A DNA stretch of 64,000 bases from Anaerolineales bacterium. GTDB taxonomy: Bacteria; Chloroflexota; Anaerolineae; Anaerolineales; UBA11579. Each line of letters begins with the position of its first letter. The stretch's first letter is position 1. The stretch lies in contig CP075526.1 in the NCBI GenBank assembly GCA_025808555.1, positions 1,318,712 through 1,382,711 on the forward strand. The letters are read 5' to 3'. The notes under the pieces are model-generated. The model did no database searches and had not been told where the DNA came from. It saw only the letters and a list, made by a program, of their open reading frames with translations. Both the position numbers and the translations under genes were made by a program. This document shows positions 8,685 through 17,550 of the stretch, in pieces.

Positions 8685-9350
8685 ATGGATCCAGTGAAAC
8701 TCGTATTGGCTTCCACCTCGCCACGACGCAAGGAATTGCTCTCGCTGCTGGGTCTGCCATTTGAGGTGATGCCCGCTGACATCAATGAGGATGTGCTGAC
8801 GGGCGAGAGCCCGATGGATTATGTCGTGCGCCTTGCCCAAGGCAAAGCACAGGCCATTGCCGAGCGCTTAGGCGATACGCCGGCAGTAATCATCGCCGCC
8901 GACACCACCGTGGTGCACGAGGGCGAGATCATTGGCAAGCCGGTGGATGCAGCGGATGCGGAGCGCATTCTGCGCTCGCTGCGTGGCCGCACCCACCAGG
9001 TCTACAGTGGCCTGTGCATGCTGGATACGGCCAGCGGCAGCCAGGCAACCGATCTGGCGCTCAGCCAGGTGCCCATGCGCAACTATTCTGATAGCGAGAT
9101 GAGCGCCTATATCGCCAGTGGTCAGCCTCTGGACAAAGCCGGCGCCTATGGGATACAAAATACCAGCTTTCACCCGGTAGAGGCCTTTGCCGGCTGTTTT
9201 GCGAACGTTGCTGGGCTGCCTCTGTGCCACCTGCTGCGTAACTGGCGGCGCTGGCAGTTGCCCTTGGCAGTTGACCTGCCGGAAGCCTGCCAACGGCATC
9301 TGAACTATGATTGCCCCGTAAGCCACTCCATCCTTCAATGGGAGCACTAA
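8685..9350 (+). CDS. maf: Maf-family nucleotide pyrophosphatase
   Basis: A 221-residue house-cleaning nucleoside triphosphate pyrophosphatase. The first catalytic motif LASTSPRRKELL, the conserved AADTTVV block and the later AYGIQ motif are all present, as in dTTP/UTP-type Maf proteins. A TAAAAT 8 bases upstream of the ATG suggests a promoter with little or no leader. The stop overlaps the start of the penicillin-binding protein gene as TAATG, so the two are translationally coupled. The C-terminal 30 residues beyond the Maf core (PEACQRHLNYDCPVSHSI) are extra and unassigned. Confidence 0.92.
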   Translation: MDPVKLVLASTSPRRKELLSLLGLPFEVMPADINEDVLTGESPMDYVVRLAQGKAQAIAERLGDTPAVIIAADTTVVHEGEIIGKPVDAADAERILRSLRGRTHQVYSGLCMLDTASGSQATDLALSQVPMRNYSDSEMSAYIASGQPLDKAGAYGIQNTSFHPVEAFAGCFANVAGLPLCHLLRNWRRWQLPLAVDLPEACQRHLNYDCPVSHSILQWEH

Positions 9351-11605
9351 TGCACGACATATCTATGCGTCGCGTCATTCTCAGCCTGGCACTTATTTCG
9401 GTAGTCCTCAGCGCGTGTGGGCTGGGGCCTTCCCAGGCCTTGCCTACGCCCCAGATCAATGTAAGCGCGGCACCGGATGCTGAGCTGGCTGTGCGAACTT
9501 ACCTGGATGCATGGAACGCAGGGGACTATCCGACTATGTACACGATGCTGACGGCAGAAAGCCGCAGCCAGATCACCGAAGAGGACTTTGTAGCCCGCTA
9601 TGCAGATGTGGCCACGCAAGCCAACCTGTTCCGCGTGGATTATGAGCTTTTGCAATCTCTGATCAACCCACAAAGCGCCCAAGTTGGCTATCGGGTAACG
9701 CTTAATTCTGCAGTCATCGGGCCGATCACGCGCGATACCGCCATTGATCTCAAGCTGGAGAGCGGCAATTGGCGCATCACTTGGGATGAGCGCATCATCC
9801 TGCCGGAGTTGGCGGGTGGCAATCGCCTCAGCATGCAGCGCTCTGTGCCGGCCCGCGGGCTGATTTATGACCGCAACGGCAACGTCATCGCCGGCAGCGC
9901 CACGGCTGTGGCGGTGGGTGCGTTTCCCAGCTTGATCGAGCAGGAGGATGCGAACCGTGTGATCAGCGAGCTGGCGCGCGTCAGCCGCCGCCCGGTCTCC
10001 GAGGTCAGCAGCTTGCTGTTCCCTGAGAATACTGAGGCTCCATACTACGTATCGATCGCTGAAGTGTCTGAAGATGAATTTTTGGCTCGCGCAGGCGATT
10101 GGTCTGATCTGTCTGGTATCCGCTTTCAATATTACGACACCCGCTTGTACTACAACGGCGGCCTGGCTCCCCAAACGATAGGCTATTACGCTTCCATTCC
10201 AGCCGAGCAAGTGCAGGAATTCATTCCGCGTGGCTATCAGAGCGATGACCGCATAGGCCGCTTGGGGCTTGAGGCGTGGGGTGAGGAGTACCTGGCCGGC
10301 ACGCGCGGCGGGACACTATATGTATTGAACCCGGCCGGCGAAGTAGTGACCCAGTTGGCCCAAAGCGCTTCTCAACCTTCCGACTCTATCTATACGTCAA
10401 TTGACAGCGAGCTCCAGCGTCGAGCCCAAGAGGCCATCAAGGATTTCAACGGGGCTGTGGTGGTGCTGGAGCGTGATACAGGCCGCATTCTTGCGATGGC
10501 TTCCTCGCCTGGCTTCAACCAGAACTGGGCAGACTTTAACAACTACAACTCAGACTGGAATTCCTATTTCACCTCTGGGGATGACGTCTTCTTCAACCGC
10601 GCCACCCAGGGTCAATACCCGCCGGGTTCAATCTTCAAGGTCATCACCTATGCCGCCGCGGTGGAGAGTGGCCAGTTCCAGCCTGACCAGCAAATGGATT
10701 GTGTGCAGGAGTGGCACGGCCTGGCTGGCCAGACCCTGATCGACTGGACGCTGGACAAAGAACTGCCCGCCAGCGGCCGCCTGACGCTTGTTGAAGGCAT
10801 CATGCGCTCGTGCAACCCGTGGTTCTACCAGATCGGTATGGACCTCTATAACGCGGGCTTCAAGAACGCCGTGGCTGAGATGGCACGTGGCTTTGGCCTG
10901 GGCTCTGTTACAGGTATCCAGAGCCTCACCGAGGTAGCCGGCTCTGTAGTGGACCCTGAGCCGACTGACGAAGAGACCGGCCGTAACCAGGCCGTGCAGC
11001 AGGCCTTTGGCCAAGGCACAACCCTGCTGACCCCGTTGCAGGCTGCGGTGTATACCGCCGCGGTAGGCAATGGCGGCACGCTGTATGTGCCCAGCTTGGT
11101 TGACCGTGTGGTCAACGCCAATGGTGATGAAGTGCTGAGCTTCACCCCACAGGTGAATGGCACGCTCCCGATCAGCCAAACCACGCTGGAGACACTGCAG
11201 GCCGGGATGCGCCTGGTGGTGGCCGACCCGCGTGGCACTGCCTACCGCCGCTTCACTGGCTTTGGCCTGCCTGTGTATGGCAAGACCGGCACCGCCACGG
11301 CGGGCACCGGCCTGCTGCCGCACGCCTGGTTCATCGGATACACCGATGCTGGCCGTGAAAATCAACCGGACATTGCCATCGCCGTGCTGGTCGAGAATGT
11401 GGGCGACGGTTCTGATTTCGCCGCACCCATCTTCCGCCGTGTGGCTGGCTACTACTTCTTCGGCAGCCCTGGCCCGCTGTATCCCTGGGAAACCGACTAC
11501 GGCGTAGTCAACCCGGTCTTCTTCAACCCCATCCTGCAGCAGCAGGCCACCGGCACAGCCGAGGCGGAGGCCACCCAGCAGGCTCAGGAAACACCGGAAC
11601 CATAA
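9350..11605 (+). CDS. Penicillin-binding protein transpeptidase, lipoprotein with NTF2-like domain
   Basis: A 751-residue D,D-transpeptidase for peptidoglycan cross-linking. The N-terminus is a lipoprotein signal (lipobox VLSAC), not the usual membrane anchor. It is followed by an NTF2-like (MecA_N-type) domain, a dimerisation domain, and the transpeptidase domain with the three active-site motifs: SIFK, SCN and KTG (YGKTGTA). The C-terminus ends in a Thr/Ala/Gln-rich tail. The ATG at 9350 overlaps the maf stop and has a GGGAG 6 bases upstream. MecA-like N-terminal domains are known in class B PBPs of Firmicutes and Chloroflexota; low beta-lactam affinity is possible but cannot be judged here. 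Confidence 0.9.
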   Translation: MHDISMRRVILSLALISVVLSACGLGPSQALPTPQINVSAAPDAELAVRTYLDAWNAGDYPTMYTMLTAESRSQITEEDFVARYADVATQANLFRVDYELLQSLINPQSAQVGYRVTLNSAVIGPITRDTAIDLKLESGNWRITWDERIILPELAGGNRLSMQRSVPARGLIYDRNGNVIAGSATAVAVGAFPSLIEQEDANRVISELARVSRRPVSEVSSLLFPENTEAPYYVSIAEVSEDEFLARAGDWSDLSGIRFQYYDTRLYYNGGLAPQTIGYYASIPAEQVQEFIPRGYQSDDRIGRLGLEAWGEEYLAGTRGGTLYVLNPAGEVVTQLAQSASQPSDSIYTSIDSELQRRAQEAIKDFNGAVVVLERDTGRILAMASSPGFNQNWADFNNYNSDWNSYFTSGDDVFFNRATQGQYPPGSIFKVITYAAAVESGQFQPDQQMDCVQEWHGLAGQTLIDWTLDKELPASGRLTLVEGIMRSCNPWFYQIGMDLYNAGFKNAVAEMARGFGLGSVTGIQSLTEVAGSVVDPEPTDEETGRNQAVQQAFGQGTTLLTPLQAAVYTAAVGNGGTLYVPSLVDRVVNANGDEVLSFTPQVNGTLPISQTTLETLQAGMRLVVADPRGTAYRRFTGFGLPVYGKTGTATAGTGLLPHAWFIGYTDAGRENQPDIAIAVLVENVGDGSDFAAPIFRRVAGYYFFGSPGPLYPWETDYGVVNPVFFNPILQQQATGTAEAEATQQAQETPEP

Positions 11606-11613
11606 GCGCGCTG

Positions 11614-12519
11614 ATGCAGCTTAGCGGCTTGGTTTTGCGGTCCCAATCTGGCTTCTACGCGGTGGAAACCGCGCAGGGCGAATATCTGGCGAGGTTGCGC
11701 GGTCGCCTGAAGCAGGGCCGCCCAACTGGGGATATCGTCGCCATTGGCGACCGCGTAGAGATCCGCGTGGAAGATGGCGCCGAGCCGATGATCGAGTCGG
11801 TTGCCCCGCGTCAGCGCGCCCTTGTACGCAAAGACCCGCGCCCCAACGGCGAATATGAACAGGTGCTGATCGCCAACCCTGACCAGGCGCTGTTCATCTT
11901 TGCTTGCGCTGACCCCGCGCCCCGCTTGCGCATGCTGGATCGTTTTCTGATCATTGCTGAAGCGCAGGAAATTCCCGCACACATTGTTGCCAGCAAGGTT
12001 GATCTGGTAGGCATGCAGAAAGCCCAGGCAACCTTTGGGCACTACGCAGAGCTCGGTTATCCCGTCCATTACACCTCTGTGCAGGATGCCTTGGGAATAC
12101 AAGAGCTGCGCAGCTTGCTGCTGGGCAAGACTTCTGTCCTCGCCGGCCCCTCGGGCACCGGCAAGTCCAGCTTGATGAATGCGGTGCAGCCCGGGCTTGA
12201 TCTGCGCGTGGGCGGTGTACAACAAGGGTCAGGTAAGGGGAAGCACACTACAGCCGAACGCCTGATGTACAAACTGGAGGGGGGCGGCTATGTTGCTGAT
12301 ACACCGGGTCTGAAAGCCCTGGCCTTGTGGGACATTCAGCCGGAGGAATTGGACGGCTATTTCCCTGAGATCAAGCCGCTTATCCATAGCTGCCACTATC
12401 GCGGCTGCCGCCACCTTGAAGAACCGGATTGTGCGGTGAAAACGGCTGTAGAAGCTGGAACCATTCACCCTGCGCGCTACGAGTCCTACAGAGCTTTGCG
12501 AGAGGGCTCCAAAGAGTAA
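11614..12519 (+). CDS. rsgA: Ribosome small-subunit-dependent GTPase A
   Basis: A GTPase that checks late 30S subunit assembly. The circularly permuted G-motif order is clear: G4 ASKVDL first, then G1 GPSGTGKSSLMN, then G3 DTPG. An N-terminal OB fold precedes it and a C-terminal zinc finger with Cys/His ligands (CHYRGCRH...C) follows. 301 residues, full length. It begins 8 bases after the penicillin-binding protein gene and probably shares its transcript; a strong terminator follows immediately. Confidence 0.95.
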   Translation: MQLSGLVLRSQSGFYAVETAQGEYLARLRGRLKQGRPTGDIVAIGDRVEIRVEDGAEPMIESVAPRQRALVRKDPRPNGEYEQVLIANPDQALFIFACADPAPRLRMLDRFLIIAEAQEIPAHIVASKVDLVGMQKAQATFGHYAELGYPVHYTSVQDALGIQELRSLLLGKTSVLAGPSGTGKSSLMNAVQPGLDLRVGGVQQGSGKGKHTTAERLMYKLEGGGYVADTPGLKALALWDIQPEELDGYFPEIKPLIHSCHYRGCRHLEEPDCAVKTAVEAGTIHPARYESYRALREGSKE

Positions 12520-12548
12520 AAAATCGCCTGCATTGCAGGCGATTTTTT
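12518..12548. terminator. Bidirectional intrinsic terminator
   Basis: A 13-base-paired stem (aaaaaatcgcctg ... caggcgatttttt) with a short loop, A-rich on the left and T-rich on the right, begins in the rsgA stop codon. It can end rsgA on the plus strand and the convergent gene ending at 12550 on the minus strand. Confidence 0.85.
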
Positions 12549-12549
12549 G

Positions 12550-12772
12550 TTATTCGTTGTATTCCCCGCGCTCTTCGTGGGCCCGGCGGTCCCGGTGGCG
12601 CCGCTCCAAGCCGATCATGGCAATGCCAATGATGCCAAAGAGCAAGCCGGCCAGCGAAACACCGTAGCTCAGGAACGCAAGGAAGAAGTTGATCTCCACA
12701 ATGCGCAGGATGAACAGCCACGGCATGATGAATCCAAACAGGACCATCAAGAAGCCGTAGATCAGATACTGC

Positions 12773-12792
<20 letters not shown>
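12550..12792 (-). CDS. Small two-span membrane protein
   Basis: An 80-residue protein with two hydrophobic segments (about residues 8-29 and 35-60) and a highly charged tail (ERRHRDRRAHEERGEYNE). The start is a TTG with an AGGTG ribosome binding site 5 bases upstream, inside the last codons of the transporter ATPase gene, so the overlap is 20 bases. It is the last gene of the transporter operon. Function unknown; it could be an accessory subunit of the transporter or unrelated. Confidence 0.6.
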
Positions 12793-13840
<1,048 letters not shown>

Positions 13841-14821
13841 TTAGTTTTTGCGCTCCTTGCTACCGGGTTCGTACAACCAGCACTTCACGTAACGCCCCTC
13901 AACTTCAAACAGCGGGGGGTCCTGACTGCATTTTTCAAAACGCTTGGGGCACCGCTCCGCAAAGCGGCAACCCGCGGGAGGATTGATCAAGCTGGGGGGT
14001 TGGCCGGTGATGAACTCCGGCTCAACCGTTTCGCGTAAGCGCGGCACACTCGCCATCAGCTTCTGCGAATAGGGGTGCAGCGGCTGGGTGAAGAAGCGAG
14101 CCGAGTCGGCGTCTTCAACGATCTGGCCGGCGTACATCACCACCACGCGGTCAGCCAACTCGCTGGAGGTGGCGATATCGTGGGTGATCAGGATGAAACT
14201 GGCGTCGGTCTCTTTCTTGACCCGCTTCAGAAGGTTCATGATGTTGGCCTGGGTCAGCAGGTCCAAGGCGGAAGTCGGCTCGTCAAGCGTGATCAGCTTG
14301 GGATTAGTGACCAAGGCCATGGCAATCGCCACGCGCTGGCGCATACCGCCGCTCAGCTCAAACGCGTAGCGGTCAAGGAAGTCTACCGGCACGCCCACTT
14401 TGCGGAACATATCCGTGGCCTTCTCCAATGCCTCAGCCTGGGTCATGCCGTAGTGAACGATCAGCGGTTCTGCCACCTGCTCACCCACGCGCAGCACAGG
14501 GTTGAGCGAGTTCATGGCTGCCTGCGGCACCATGGAGATCTTGGCCCAACGAATGTCCTGGCGATAGGTCTCATCATCCATGGCCATAGTGTCTTGGCCA
14601 TCCAGATACACGCGGCCGCTGTACTCTTCAATGTTGCGGGGCAGCAAGCGCAGCAGAGCCTTGGCGAAGGAGGTCTTGCCGCAGCCTGACTCGCCGATCA
14701 CCACCACAGCCTGATTTGAAGGCATTTCAAACTGCACCTTGTCCACCGCCTGCACGACGCCTTTGGCGGTACGGAAGGACAGGGTAAGGTCTTCTACTTT
14801 GAGTAGTGTGTTGTTCGTCAT
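13841..14821 (-). CDS. Peptide-type ABC transporter ATP-binding protein (OppD/DppD-like)
   Basis: The second ATPase of the transporter. It has Walker A GESGCGKTS, signature LSGGMRQRVAIAMAL, Walker B LITLDEP, the ITHD switch, and the C-terminal Cys-containing extension (AGCRFAERCPKRFEKC). 326 residues. It begins 30 bases after the second permease gene; a strong ribosome binding site is not obvious. Confidence 0.93.
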   Translation of the reverse strand: MTNNTLLKVEDLTLSFRTAKGVVQAVDKVQFEMPSNQAVVVIGESGCGKTSFAKALLRLLPRNIEEYSGRVYLDGQDTMAMDDETYRQDIRWAKISMVPQAAMNSLNPVLRVGEQVAEPLIVHYGMTQAEALEKATDMFRKVGVPVDFLDRYAFELSGGMRQRVAIAMALVTNPKLITLDEPTSALDLLTQANIMNLLKRVKKETDASFILITHDIATSSELADRVVVMYAGQIVEDADSARFFTQPLHPYSQKLMASVPRLRETVEPEFITGQPPSLINPPAGCRFAERCPKRFEKCSQDPPLFEVEGRYVKCWLYEPGSKERKN

Positions 14822-14851
14822 AAGGAATGAATCGTCTTTCTTCTCGGTTTT

Positions 14852-16198
14852 TTAGATGTCACGCAAGCGAGGATTGAAAATGCGGTCCATCGCAAAACCT
14901 ACCAGCGCGAAACCCAGGCCGGTGATGATCAGAAGGATCGCAGGCTCCAAGATCCAGTAATAGAAGCCATTGTACACAGCACCACCGGTGCCCCACGCCT
15001 CATAGATGATCTTGCCCCAGGTAGGCAGCACGGGGTCGCCCAGGTTCAGGGATGCCAGAGTGGCTTCCAGGAACACGAAAGAGGGTACGCCCAGCACCAG
15101 CCCGGGGATCAGCAATGGGGTCACGCGCGGGATCAAGTAGCTGAAGATGATGCGAGAGCTTGTGGCACCATAGGAGCGGGCCGCCTCAATATAAGGCGAC
15201 TCTTTCACCTGCATAAAAATGGCGCGGTAGCTCTTAATGGCGCCGCTGAAGATACTCAGCAGAACTGTGGCGCCAAGAATGGTCGTAATACTCTTCGAGT
15301 AGAAGGTGCCAATCATGATCAAAATGCTCAGGATTGGCAGATTGAGGTTGATCTCGGTGATGCGCTGGATCAACTCGTCTACCCAGCCGCCGTACCACAC
15401 GCCCAGGGCGGCAAAGATGATCGCTGCGATGGATGTGCCGAAGGAAGCAACCAGGCCAAAAGCCAGCGCGATGGGAACGCCCCACAGAATGCCGATTGTC
15501 AGGTCGCGGCGCTGGTGGTCAGTGCCGAACAGACCATATACCTTGCCGTGGATGACCACATCTGCTTTGGAGATTGACGAATCATTCTCAAAAGTCAGGT
15601 AGTCGATCACGATCTGGTATTGGCCTTTGAGTACATCAACCGCTTCCGTTTCCGGGTTGTCAAACAGGCCGATTTCAGGGCTCAACCCGCCAAGGCGGCG
15701 ACTTAGCTTGGTGTCCTGGGTGGCGCGATAGCTAAAGTTATAGCCAATGCCTTGCTCCATAAGGCGAATTTCACGCCCGTCCGGAGTGACCCAGAAGATG
15801 CTCACGAACGGATTGCGCGTGGCATAGCGGGATGTGAAGCTAAAGACAACGTCCTGCGGGGCAAAATCCGCGGTGTAGTTGAAGTTGTACACCAAAACGC
15901 GGTTCTCGCCTTCCGCACGCTCATTCACCTCGGTTTGCACAGACTCGTCTGCCATTGTCAGAACGATGGTCTCGGGAAGCTTCTTAGAGCGGAAGAGATT
16001 GGTCCACGCTGGCGGTACGGTTTTGGGGTTCTGGCCCCAGATCGCTTCCCCGCCGCGCCATAGGCGGATAGCCTCATCGCGCGGGATGATGATCACCGTG
16101 AGAATTGACACGATGAACAGGATCGCGATGAGCGCTAGGCCAATAATGGCGCTGGGGTACTTGAGGAGCTGTTGAAAGCCCTTGATTATTCCTTGCAT
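14852..16198 (-). CDS. ABC transporter permease (OppC-like) with a large extracytoplasmic insertion
   Basis: The second membrane subunit of the importer. The C-terminal half is a normal BPD_transp_1 permease with an EAA loop (YIEAARSYGATSSRIIF) and five spans. At 448 residues it is about 150 longer than usual: a soluble beta-rich domain of roughly 190 residues (about 40-235) lies between span 1 and the remaining spans, so it should face the outside. It might contact the unusual binding protein encoded upstream. An AAGGTG ribosome binding site precedes the ATG. Confidence 0.88.
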   Translation of the reverse strand: MQGIIKGFQQLLKYPSAIIGLALIAILFIVSILTVIIIPRDEAIRLWRGGEAIWGQNPKTVPPAWTNLFRSKKLPETIVLTMADESVQTEVNERAEGENRVLVYNFNYTADFAPQDVVFSFTSRYATRNPFVSIFWVTPDGREIRLMEQGIGYNFSYRATQDTKLSRRLGGLSPEIGLFDNPETEAVDVLKGQYQIVIDYLTFENDSSISKADVVIHGKVYGLFGTDHQRRDLTIGILWGVPIALAFGLVASFGTSIAAIIFAALGVWYGGWVDELIQRITEINLNLPILSILIMIGTFYSKSITTILGATVLLSIFSGAIKSYRAIFMQVKESPYIEAARSYGATSSRIIFSYLIPRVTPLLIPGLVLGVPSFVFLEATLASLNLGDPVLPTWGKIIYEAWGTGGAVYNGFYYWILEPAILLIITGLGFALVGFAMDRIFNPRLRDI

Positions 16199-16225
16199 CT
16201 TCGATTCACCTTGTTTTTCTTAGTT

Positions 16226-17365
16226 TTAGCTGCCAATTTTCACACGCGGATCAACCAAGGCGTAAACGAAGTCGAGTACAAAGACCGTGATTGCCAGAAG
16301 ATACGCATAGATGATGGTTAATGCCACGATCACCGGAGTGTCGTAAAGACCGATCGCAGTGATGAAGGTGCGGCCCAGGCCGGGCCATTGGAAGACGCCT
16401 TCAGTAAGGATCAGGCCAGTCCAAAGGCCGATGACAAGCAAGGCGAAGCTAGTGATGATGGTAGGTAGGGTGGGGCGAAGGATGTAGCGGTACTGAATGT
16501 CGCGGTCACTCAAGCCCTTTGCCTTGGCCATTTCAACATAGTCTTCGCTGGAGTAGATCAGGAAGAATGTACGCCAGTTATAGATACTGATGAAGAGGTT
16601 GCTAAGAATGATGGCCATAGTGGGCAGGATCAAGTGCTTGCCAACATTCAGTATGTAGCCCAGCTGGTCGCGTGGTGGCGGGGAGTCGATCATGCCGCCA
16701 AAGGGAAGCCACCTGAATACCGCCGCGAAGAGAAGGATTAAGAATAAGCCATAGAACCATGAAGGCGCCGATGAGGTTGGTGAGAAACCAATGATTAGCT
16801 TGTCCCAGAAATTGCCGTAAGAGCGAGACAGCATGAGCGCCAAAGCAATACTGCCAAAGAACAGTATCAGATTGGATGCACCTACCAACAAGAGTGTTGG
16901 CCCCAGGCGGTCAAGGATGATTAGCTTCACCTGGCGCGAGCCCGTATCGCTGGCCATTAACTGCGCCGTACCAAAGTCCATGCGGATGGCGTTCCACAAG
17001 AAGGTCAGGCTGCGCACAGCAAACGGCTTGTCCAGGCCGTAGCGCTTTTCGGCGCGCTCAACCTGGGCAAGAAAGAATGCATTTTTCTCTGCAGGATCCA
17101 TCTGTTGGTAGTTCTGATCGGCACGCAGTTGCTGGCCGATAAACTCGCGGATCTGACCGCGCACAATCTGGTCCACGTAACCGCCCATGTTGGCGATCAG
17201 AATGGTCAGGTACACAGCAACAACTACGCTCAGAAAGATGCTGGCAAATTTGAGCAGGGTGTACTTTGCCACACGTGCAAATGTGCTGTTCTTGCGCTTG
17301 GGACTCGTGGTTTGTTCCTGAGGTACGCCTTGCGGCGCCTCAAGTTCGGGCGTAGTTACACTCAT
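16226..17365 (-). CDS. ABC transporter permease (OppB-like)
   Basis: The first membrane subunit of the importer, 379 residues. It has a cytoplasmic N-terminal tail, a first span, an external region with the typical YGLDKPFAVR segment, and the EAA loop (DYVEMAKAKGLSDRDI) before the last spans, ending in the family hallmark DFVYALVDPRVK. I chose the ATG at 17365, which has AAGGAG 6 bases upstream. It is separated from the binding-protein gene by a strong palindromic hairpin. Confidence 0.92.
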   Translation of the reverse strand: MSVTTPELEAPQGVPQEQTTSPKRKNSTFARVAKYTLLKFASIFLSVVVAVYLTILIANMGGYVDQIVRGQIREFIGQQLRADQNYQQMDPAEKNAFFLAQVERAEKRYGLDKPFAVRSLTFLWNAIRMDFGTAQLMASDTGSRQVKLIILDRLGPTLLLVGASNLILFFGSIALALMLSRSYGNFWDKLIIGFSPTSSAPSWFYGLFLILLFAAVFRWLPFGGMIDSPPPRDQLGYILNVGKHLILPTMAIILSNLFISIYNWRTFFLIYSSEDYVEMAKAKGLSDRDIQYRYILRPTLPTIITSFALLVIGLWTGLILTEGVFQWPGLGRTFITAIGLYDTPVIVALTIIYAYLLAITVFVLDFVYALVDPRVKIGS

Positions 17366-17484
17366 CAATTTCTCCTTGCTTCCGTGTGAAGCGGGGCGGA
17401 ATGCCCAAATAATATACCAAAAAACCCAATGCCTATAATGAGAATCCTTTTCAACAAGCGGAAGGATAGTCTACTTTTAAAAGC

Positions 17485-17516
17485 AACAGCGGCAGGGCCT
17501 AGGCCCTGCCGCTGTT
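17485..17516 (-). terminator. Perfect 32-base palindrome between binding-protein and permease genes
   Basis: The sequence aacagcggcagggcct followed by its exact reverse complement forms a very stable hairpin 34 bases after the binding-protein stop. On the minus strand only a weak U-tract (ttgctttt) follows, so it is more likely a partial terminator or an mRNA-stabilising hairpin. Either would let the binding protein be made in excess over the membrane subunits, as is common for ABC importers. Confidence 0.7.
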
Positions 17517-17550
17517 TTTGAGCTTTAGCTACTTCTACTCTGTTGGCCGA

